From NCBI GenBank assembly GCA_023935145.1, contig CM043700.1, forward strand, positions 66,342,120-66,406,119: a DNA stretch of 64,000 nt. The letters run 5' to 3'. A program made the translations under genes and the position numbers. Positions within the stretch are counted from its first letter, which is position 1, and every line of letters begins with the position of its first letter. Positions 55,805 to 64,000 of the stretch are shown here, in pieces. Origin of the DNA: Bretschneidera sinensis. Lineage: Eukaryota; Streptophyta; Magnoliopsida; Brassicales; Akaniaceae. The notes under the pieces are model-generated. The model was not told where the DNA came from. It made no database searches and saw only the letters and a list, made by a program, of their open reading frames with translations.

Positions 55805-57540
55805 AGACTATTTAAACTAGTTACTGGCTAATTACTGAACCTTTTGAATATTTCAGTAGTCTGTAAATTTTTTAATTTAAGGGCCACTCTAGCCTCTAGG
55901 GCTGTTAAGTGGCCTTAAAAATTCCATTTAGCAAAGAATTGAAAGCGGCTTTAATAATGCCAAAAAAATCACACAGGTTTTTTCTTGTTTCCTTTTTTTC
56001 CTTTGTGCTTAGGTTTCTTCGTTATGGGGTTCAGCCGTTCAGGTCAGCTCTTTTCTATCTCCCCTATTTTGTTTTTCTTTTCAGCTTAGGTTTCTTTTTT
56101 ATGGGCTACATGATTTGTCCCATTGTGATGGTGGTCCTTACAATTTACATGCTCTATACGTGAAAATTTTATAGGCTCTAGCAATTAAATGTGCCAGCTC
56201 AATCAATCACGGCCAATCTTTATCCCAATTCGTTCAATTTGAGAATTTAAATAGAGATTAATTTTATCAAAAGATTGAATTATATCATAATAAATTTTAA
56301 TATAAATATTCGTTATTTGATGATGTGGTATTTAATCTCATAAATTTAATTCAATTTCGATTTCCAAATGTAAATAATCATGATCCAGACAAAAAAAAAA
56401 ACCCCACTCTCTGTTATTAATAAATAGCTTTCCTTCTTTTACCGTTACGACTTACCTTCTTCTCCGTAGGTTGGGTGGAGAAAGATAACTATTACCAAGG
56501 TCCATATCTATCGAAATTTTTACCAGATAAATAATTTAGCTCCCTCTATAAGGTAGAATTTTAATAATTTAAAACATGTTTGGAAGGAAATAAAAGGAAG
56601 AGTTTATAAAGAAAGGAAAGAAAAGGGAAAGTAAGGTAAGATAATTACTTTCCCGCCTTGTTTGGATGTTTTAATAAATGATCATAAGAATAAAAAAGGG
56701 TAAAACACCTTTGTTTGCATAAAGACGGAAGGAAAGGAAAGTCATGTTAAAACCGACATTAGAAGTCATAAAATTAAATCCCCAATCCCTCTCCTCCCAA
56801 ATCTCCCAATTTGGGGTACCAAAAAAATTGTATTGGGAGAGAATTGGAGGGTAAACTCCTTCCCCTTCCTCCCCACAAACCCAAAAAAAAAAAAAAAAAA
56901 AAAAAATCATTATCATGCCTCTCACATCCCTTCATCTTCCCTCCCCCTCAATCCCCCCTTTCCAAACCTAGTGTTATAAGTTACTATCAAATTATGCAAC
57001 GTTAGGTGAGATGTTTGTTACTTGAAAATGCAAGCTGCATATCCTGGTTCTAAATCCATTCAATTATGTAATCTTAAATTCTTAATGTCACCAAGATTAA
57101 AGGGGCCGATGTCCACTAACCAAAGCTGATAAGGTCATATCTCACCAAGATTTAAAGTCCCTCCTAAAGCCAAGAAACAAAGTTACCATTGTATCACAAG
57201 TCAGTGGTCCCATGTTTCAATTTTAATGCGCACACACAAGCACCCCACTTTCATTATTTTCACCCAAATGAACAGTCTTTATCATCGAATAATAAACTTG
57301 CTCTTTTGCCTCATTTCACATTCCAATAATGAAGCTATAACATGTCATGAGTCATAATTTTGCAAGTATATTATTGATTAATCAAATCAAAATTCATATA
57401 CGACAAAGTAATTTGTGAGTATGCTTCAAATATATATTTTTTTTTTGTCTATATAATAATCGGACACACCGACTCACACACGATAACATATCATTCCAAA
57501 TTAAATGTTTAGTAGAAATCCGCATTGATTGAGATCATTT
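55805..57540. other. AT-rich intergenic DNA
   Basis: No supported gene. The frame at 55909-56163 is hydrophobic (Phe/Leu-rich) because of a T-rich stretch, and the frame at 56671-56925 spans a 24-base A run (56883-56906); neither is credible. No further repeats were assigned. Confidence 0.45.
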
Positions 57541-58670
57541 AATGCAACAAGAGGCGGGGGCCTACATCAACGTGCATCAACCGTTTGCATTTAAGACCAT
57601 CAACGCTTTGTTTCAAAACTTTAATGCTTTAATGGAAGAAGCTCCTCTGAAGAGAAGACAGACAATAGCCAAAGTCGAAGGTTCCTTAGACGGACCACTA
57701 TGTGTTTTTTTGGGTAGTGTATTTAATGGAAGAAACCAAAATTAATTATCCCAAAAAAAAAATTCTAAAAAAAAGGTCTTGCTAGGACAATACTTAAGGA
57801 GTAATTGTAAATGAATAAGAATTTAGATATAATATTTAACGCTACTTCAACTATTTTTTGTTCTACTTAATACACTTTGTGTACATATATACATACATAT
57901 ATATATACATATATATATATATGTTTATACACACATAAATAGATATATTTATGTATGTATGCACACTATTTATGTATATATGCACACACATGTATATTCA
58001 TTCATACTGTTTGCGTAGGTTTAAAACAAGTTCTAAATCGATGTTTATTTTTTTAAATTACTAAAAAATTTAATAAAATTAAATTAAACACTTATTAATT
58101 GATATTATAATTGTTATTTAATGAGATTTGATTTAATTGAATTAATTTTTTACAAATTTTAAAATTAAGCATCGATTTAAAATTGATTTTAAACCAACCC
58201 AAATAAATCCATTATATATATAAATATAAAGTATATTTGAAAACAAATTTAGAGATCAATATGTATTAAATCTATTACATTTAATAACATTAATTGTATG
58301 TTCTGATTTTATAATGTTTTTATTGAAAAAAGTTAGTGAAGATAGTTGAAGTTTATTTAATACTTTTAGACCAAGTATGCCTAAAAAAATAGTGACAATA
58401 TTGATACTCCAAAAAGGTTTATTAGCATTCAACCTTTTTTATTTTTTAAACTTGCAACAATACACCTAATTAAACATAGATATCATTTGATTTTTGAAAT
58501 ACAAAATCTACCATATATTCTTTCACAATTAAATTTTCATAACACTGTAATTAAAATTATATACAATTTTGATTGCATTAATTAAAAACATATTATTGTT
58601 GGGAATTCAAAAACACAATATCACATTAGTTTTGATCTCTTGGTAGCATAGGGATTTTTTTTTCTCTGTA

Positions 58671-58672
<2 letters not shown>

Positions 58673-58706
<34 letters not shown>
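58673..58706. repeat. (AT)n microsatellite
   Basis: Uninterrupted AT dinucleotide run of about 17 units. Slippage-prone and possibly cruciform-forming. Confidence 0.9.
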
Positions 58707-58710
<4 letters not shown>

Positions 58711-59510
58711 ACATTTTGCACATTTATATGCAGTAGAATCGATCTTTTCACGTTAAAGTTGAATTCGTGTCATTAATTAACGAAGATTAAAGGGAAAGAG
58801 AGAGAAATGAAAAAAAATAGTAGAGGAAGGAAATAATTCTGTTGTTGTTATGTCCTTAACAAAAGTCTCTAAAATGTGTTAAAAAGAGTTTTTTTTTTGC
58901 TCGTAAGAAAAGAATAGGCCATGCAAAATTAAGTTTTTGATATGCAACCAAACAGTAAGATAGGCACAAATCTCAAACTCACTAAACTGAAACTCCTTTA
59001 ATCATATAGCAGCCACCATAATATACCATAAACACCAACCTTACATCTAAGCTATCCAAAGTATAAAATAAGTAAATCAAAAGGCCAAATATTCATTTCA
59101 GACCACCATGAGATACAAATAAATTGAGTATTTTTTATGTGGAAAAAAGAAAAAAAAAACAAAGCATCCTATTGAATATGGTATTCAGGTGAAATTGTGT
59201 ACGCTCAATCAAGCAATTGTGCTTCTTAATCTAATTCTTTGCAGACAAAACAACTTAGTGCTTGTATTTCTCTTAAAGCATTGGTAATGCACAACAAAAC
59301 AAATCTATTATTTTATATATCAACCCATGAAGTCATGTAATATAAACTATTAAGTGAGAAAGTGTTTTTTTTTTTTAAAAAAAAGAGAGAGAAAATCAAC
59401 GAGTACAGCAACAAAAGACTTTTAACGTACAGAATATGACAAGGTATAAAATTGATTCATAACGTTACTAATCAAACAAAGCTCTATATAAAAGACAAAA
59501 AAACTTATTT

Positions 59511-59612
59511 AACCACTAAAATTGAATAAAAAAACTATATAAAAAGAAAAAAACATAATCAAATGTAAATAACCACTAAAATTAAATAAAAAAACTATAT
59601 AAAAAGAAAAAA
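59511..59612. repeat. Tandem 60-bp unit, about 1.7 copies
   Basis: AACCACTAAAATTGAATAAA followed by AAAACTATATAAAAAGAAAA at 59511 recurs at 59571 with one substitution and a one-base length difference. Confidence 0.8.
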
Positions 59613-61412
59613 CAGAGACCTAACCGAAAATTGTTAGTTCCACAAGAAAGTAGTGCAAGAATTAGAAAATGAAATCAGTGAACACCTTTAATTGCATCAA
59701 CACAATATAGAATTTAATTGAAATCAATGTGATAAAAAATTAATTTAGATGAAGAAATTACAAGTATTAATTATGTCCAGAGAGATGATCATTAAAATCA
59801 TTTGTGTCCAAAAGATAAAAAAAAAAAAAAAAAAACTCTCCAAATTCTAAAAGTTCTTTAGGATTAACATCCAATGCTGTGAAAAATAAAAAATGAAAAA
59901 AATACAGAGTTGAAGATGAAAAGAAAGTGTTACTAAAAAGTTTAGTGTTATAGAGACTTAATTGTAAAGAAAATGTATTATAGATTTTGTATTTCAAAAA
60001 TTAAAAGAATATTTATGTTACTTAAGAGTATTATTGTAAATTTTAATAACAAAAAAATAATTTGAGCCCAATAAAATTTTGGAAGTGTTAATATCGTTAT
60101 AAAAAAAACGGAATAAGACCAATCCTTTGACAAAAGCACGCGCACATTAGTTTTTCCCTGAAAAGAGCTTACTAAAGTAGGCACGATGCACAATAAACCA
60201 TTTTTTTCTTCTGTTCAAACGAAATGAGCCACCAAGGTGGGTTTATAAACGCCCACTGGCGCATTTTAGTTATTGTCCTTTCAAGAGAATCCATTCTTAT
60301 TTTTGGCCCTCACAGTTATCATCTTTTTATTACCACAACTTGATAATCCAAAAACCTCAAAAAGTGAAGTAGGGGCCAGTGGGGGATCGCTTGCACTAAC
60401 AAAGTCTGTACACTCGTTGTCTTTACCGTATAGTTGTGCTTTCAGTAAGGTGTTTTTATTCAGAGACATTTTATGGAAAAGCAAAGAGTATGTACACACT
60501 TAAGAGTACACTCTTTTTTACCACCAACATTCTTTACATTTTTTTCTGGTCGTATCTAGCGAACGATTCTATTTTGACAAATTTAATTCTAGGTACAATA
60601 AGTTTGTGTAAAACCACCCTGTCTTTTTAATATTTATATTTATGCACCAATTTAAAAGATTTTTTTTTTAATTTAGAATGATGGAATTATAAATTAAAAA
60701 ATCAATTTCAAAACTTCAAAACATCTATGTATTTAGATTTAAAGTGATAATTATTAAACTAAATATTGTTGATTACTTAATTTATAAAAAATATTCAATA
60801 CTTCAATAGCATTATAATAATAGTTAATATTTTAATTTAAAAAAACTTATAACAGTTGAATTTAAAAAAATTTAATATTTCTCATATTTAATATTTACAA
60901 ACTTGAGTTCAATAAAAAAAATTTCACGCAAATGAGTTTTCATATGCAAATAAAAAAAAAAAAAAAAAAAAAAAACAACAACAACAACAACGTATTCTCT
61001 ACCACGTCCAAATATCACCAGGCAATGAGTGTTATAGGTGAAGCCAAGCATTATGAGAGAATAAATATTAAATAACTTCAACGAGATCAACAAGAAAATG
61101 ATCTCGAGTCACTAAAATATTTTTCACAGGTAAGTCATAACTCATAACCTACAAATAGGGTAGCAAATGTGAATAGACAAAGCACAGGGCATACTTGAAA
61201 ATTTAACAGGAAAACAAGTGCACAATTGCAAAGTATCCTTTATAATATTCCATCGGTCGAAAACCACTCTGCGAAAGTAAATCAGAGAGTTGCAGAAACG
61301 AGTAAACGTATTTAATTTTCACAACCTCCAAGCCAAACCCAACTCCATATTCTTTACTTTCTTGCTCTGGAATCTATACCCAAACCCTTAAAAAATATTC
61401 ACCCTCTTCAAA

Positions 61413-62543
61413 ATGGAATCACCCCACAAACCCAAGAATCCCAATAGACCTCCACAAACTTACCCAGATTCAGCTATGGCCGCATTCTCCAGTTTCAGTC
61501 TCTTTACAGTCTTAACTTTCCTCATTTCCCACTTCAAAGTTTTAGCTGCAGACCCAAGTTCCTCTTTTTCTTTCAAAAGTTTGGGTAAAGATCCAAGCTT
61601 TGAGGCCAAGATTGGTTTATATGGGGATGCAAAGGTCGTTAGGGGCGGGTCTTCGGTTCAGCTGACGTTATCAAGTTCCAGTGCCGGCCGAGTCATGTAC
61701 AAGAAACCTATCAGGCTTGTTGAAGGTAAAGCTAGGAAATTGGCTTCTTTTTCAACTTATTTCTCGTTCTCGATGTCACAGGACAATGGTAACGGTTTAG
61801 CTTTCGTTATGGTTCCTAGGGGTTTCAATGTTAGTCTGTTTGATGATAGCGCATTTGGGTACTCTCTGGGATTAGAAAAAAGTCAATCTAGAGTTGTTTC
61901 TGTTGAATTTGATACTTTGAGGGATGCTAAGTATGGTGATTTGAATGGTAATCATTTGGGAATCGATGTGGGTGGTCTAGTATCAGCTAAAATTAGCAAT
62001 TTGTCTTCTTTCAATTTGGTATTGAACAGTGGAGAGAAATTACATTCTTGGATTGATTATGAAGCAAGCTCAAATAGATTAGAGGTTAGGTTGAGTAAAT
62101 TTAGTGATACAAAGCCAGTTAATCCATTGCTCTCATACCCAATTGACTTGTCCAAAATTTGGAATGATGAGGAAGTGTTTCTGGGCCTAAGCTCTTCAAA
62201 CGGGAATTCTTCTCGGACATGTTATGTCTATTCGTGGAGCTTTAAGCTAAGGCATGTTCCACATTGGATGCATTCGCAACCACTGGATCCAAAGGGTTTT
62301 GCTAAGAACACAAAACCTTTGACAGTTCAGAAGAGGAGTGATTGTCTTTTGAAAATGCTTGCTGCCCTGATTCTGGGTGCTGTTTGTGGAGCATTGGGGG
62401 CATCTTCGGTGCTGTATCTCTGGACTATCTTCGGTGGTAGGCGTCCTGTGGTTCCCGAGGAGTGTGCTGTGCACCCTGTGGATTTTGAGTACAAGGAAGT
62501 GAAAGTAATAGTAGATAAAGCGGTCGAAGATGGCACACAGTAG
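61413..62543 (+). CDS. L-type lectin-domain membrane protein without kinase
   Basis: Intronless 376-codon gene. Met22 (61476) begins a typical signal peptide (AAFSSFSLFTVLTFLISHFK, cleaved near VLAADPSSS), so translation may start there; the longer form adds a Pro-rich N-terminus that would hide the signal. Residues ~48-285 form a legume-lectin fold: FSTYFSFSM, GLAFVMVP, VEFDT (E165, D167) and GNHLGIDVGG (N180, H181, D185), with the usual metal-site residues present, then LHSWIDYEA and the C-terminal YSWSF strand. A hydrophobic helix at 315-340 (LAALILGAVCGALGASSVLY) spans the membrane, followed by a 36-residue tail with no kinase. It resembles lectin receptor kinases that lack the kinase, possibly a cell-surface co-receptor or carbohydrate sensor (inference). 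Confidence 0.88.
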   Translation: MESPHKPKNPNRPPQTYPDSAMAAFSSFSLFTVLTFLISHFKVLAADPSSSFSFKSLGKDPSFEAKIGLYGDAKVVRGGSSVQLTLSSSSAGRVMYKKPIRLVEGKARKLASFSTYFSFSMSQDNGNGLAFVMVPRGFNVSLFDDSAFGYSLGLEKSQSRVVSVEFDTLRDAKYGDLNGNHLGIDVGGLVSAKISNLSSFNLVLNSGEKLHSWIDYEASSNRLEVRLSKFSDTKPVNPLLSYPIDLSKIWNDEEVFLGLSSSNGNSSRTCYVYSWSFKLRHVPHWMHSQPLDPKGFAKNTKPLTVQKRSDCLLKMLAALILGAVCGALGASSVLYLWTIFGGRRPVVPEECAVHPVDFEYKEVKVIVDKAVEDGTQ

Positions 62544-64000
62544 ATGTTTTTGGTGGGATTCTGTAGGATGTCCTGTAATGTAAATTCACGCTCTTTTTTG
62601 TACTTATAGTTGCAGGTTTTGTTGTGTGATTGTAACTGATTATCAATTGTGAAAAATGTTGTTCTTTTTGTTAAATATTGTCTTATGATGAGAGCATTGA
62701 GTTTTGGCTTTGAAATGATAAATTGCAATGTTGCCGGTGTAACCGTTTTGTTCCATAATTTTAAATGTTGACGATGCTCCAAACAAGTGCATTGTTTAGC
62801 AGTTTTCTTGTGAGACCATATCACTAGGGGCCCTGTCAGTTTCAGTTTTGTGTACCATTGTATGTTTAAGCAAGTGTTTTATTAGATTATAGGTTGTCAG
62901 TACTACATTGAGAATTGTATTTTTTATTAGAAGACCTGGGCGTGATTACTAAGCCAAGAGCCTGGGTTTATATTGAGAATTGTTAGGTGTGACTTTCATA
63001 TTCTAATGACAACATACTAGTTTCCTTTAGACATTGAAATGCCGTTTTCATCCAACCATAATGTTCAGACAATTCACATCATACAACAAATAACACCATA
63101 ATTATACTATTTAATATTCCCCAAGCTGCTAAAGGGAGGCCAATCCTTTTTTTTTCAAGCTTTTTGGTTCGACCCGCTATTTTATATTCACTGCGCATCT
63201 TCATGCAAATGAAATCTTTATCAGGATGCTGCTTCTTAACCCAGTTCCATGTTTTGGTCTGTAATTGTTAGTGGCAGGATCTGCCTGTACCATGCGGCGA
63301 TTCTTGACCCATTAAGTTGTGACATGCTCTTATGCGCTTTGTTGTGAAGAACAGTAAGAATAGCTTCGTATCAAAGTAAAAAAACAGATGACTTGATCAA
63401 CTATTGTCTGCCTAACGGTTTCTTTCAGTTTCTTTCTTTTTTGGTAGATTCCATGGAGCCTTTGAAAAAAGAGAAGGAAATTTGCCTTATCTCTACATTT
63501 CGTGGTTAAACACTTACCAATTTGGTGGTAAATTTATATTTCTGGTGGTAAAAACAATAATATTGATAATGAAAGCAAAAACAAAGAAAAATTAACACCA
63601 AATATGTGTTTTGTCATCAAAAGCATCAAAAGTGCCGTGTTACCACAAGTTAAATTGCTTTTTTAAGGCCCCAAAGTAACCAACTTCTTTTTTTCTTTCT
63701 TTTTGCTAAATTCCAATTACAAAACAAAGAGTTGGGGTAGCGTTTTTACATACGGATAGAGGGTTGATGAACATATCTAGGCCACCATGGCCCTACCAAG
63801 TCCCCCCCCCCCAAAAAAAAAATAAAGAATCTAAGAGTTAAGTAGGAACCTTTTCTAAGTGCAAACTTTTTTTGAAGAGCTTTGGCCGAAAAATCCGCAT
63901 TCTGATTTTGCTTCTCTGTACACAAAACATATCCAGACTGAAGAAATGCATTGACAGGGCCTAAGGTAGTCCTGAAGGAGTAGCTGATGATAAGGGTGAT
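62544..64000. other. Lectin gene 3' flank and intergenic DNA
   Basis: The 3' untranslated region probably runs to about 62700-62800. Beyond this the DNA is AT-rich with a C-run followed by an A-run at 63802-63820. Minus-strand frames at 62247-62824 are shadows of the lectin gene end. No other gene is supported to the window edge. Confidence 0.5.

Larger units (their letters stand above)
57541..61412. other. AT-rich intergenic DNA with microsatellites
   Basis: Low-complexity tracts: TATATACATACATATATATA-like DNA at 57885-57990, (AT)17 at 58673-58706, A-runs near 59819-59836 and 60952-60975 followed by (AAC)n to about 60991, and 60-bp tandem units at 59511-59612. Short frames such as 57542-57745 and 60273-60503 have no domain support. 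A TATA-like TTTATAATA near 61239-61247 may serve the lectin gene. Confidence 0.5.

Noticed and set aside
55909..56163. 84-codon frame with several hydrophobic stretches
   Set aside because: T-rich DNA produces Phe/Leu-rich translation; no homology or promoter seen.
57542..57745. 67-codon frame MQQEAGAYINVHQPF...
   Set aside because: A possible fragment of a transposon RNase H or a gene, but too short and without any decisive motif.
63870..64000. Minus-strand translation at the window edge with a QNADFSAKAL-like piece, faintly like plant RNase H-type proteins
   Set aside because: Too short and cut by the window edge; the similarity is not strong enough to call.

Overview
The window is nuclear DNA of a flowering plant, most likely a eudicot. 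It has spliced plant genes with GT/AG introns, a chloroplast-targeted Calvin-cycle enzyme, plant-type LTR retrotransposons (Ty1/copia, Ty3/gypsy Athila-like and Tat/Ogre-like), an L1-type LINE, a SINE, a TRIM and MITEs. The background is AT-rich. I cannot name the species from sequence alone.

Host genes. Two chloroplast fructose-1,6-bisphosphatase (cpFBPase) genes sit in tandem on the + strand: copy 1 at 6147-21229 and copy 2 at 22153-24215. They share a four-exon structure with identical phases. Copy 2 is compact and intact (406 codons). Copy 1 has a 13.6-kb first intron full of nested transposons, one extra base at the usual start of exon 3 that only a shifted splice acceptor can absorb, and a 3-residue deletion. 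Downstream, on the minus strand, lies a four-exon pseudogene (24927-27032) I do not recognise. Near the right end is an intact, intronless gene for a membrane-anchored legume-lectin-domain protein without a kinase (61413-62543).

Repeats, left to right. 1-4560: eroded + strand copia element with a duplicated 3' end. 4591-5583: Harbinger-like MITE. 7000-20047 (inside FBPase intron 1): a minus-strand copia element split by a second minus-strand copia element, which is itself truncated by a Tat/Ogre-like LTR; then a SINE with exact 13-bp target duplications and a TRIM-like mini-element. 27240-29630: GC-rich LTR-like DNA with about 35 copies of a 48-bp minisatellite, each copy carrying an 8-bp inverted repeat. 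29631-44275: an Athila-type complex made of one near-full element, a second primer-binding site directly after its 3' LTR, and a gag/protease-only non-autonomous partner with its own LTR. 44276-45986: truncated minus-strand copia. 45990-48233: degenerate Tat-type gag region. 48234-49240: a third Athila-family LTR. 49846-54960: minus-strand L1-type LINE. 55326-55796: hAT MITE with an exact 8-bp target duplication. 55805-61412 and 62544-64000 are AT-rich intergenic DNA with microsatellites.

I found no convincing new cellular system. The most notable signals are the retro-invaded intron and shifted acceptor of FBPase copy 1, the hairpin-bearing 48-bp minisatellite, the clusters of GCGATCGATCGC palindromes in the Athila-family LTRs, and a ~120-bp direct repeat flanking a copia element.
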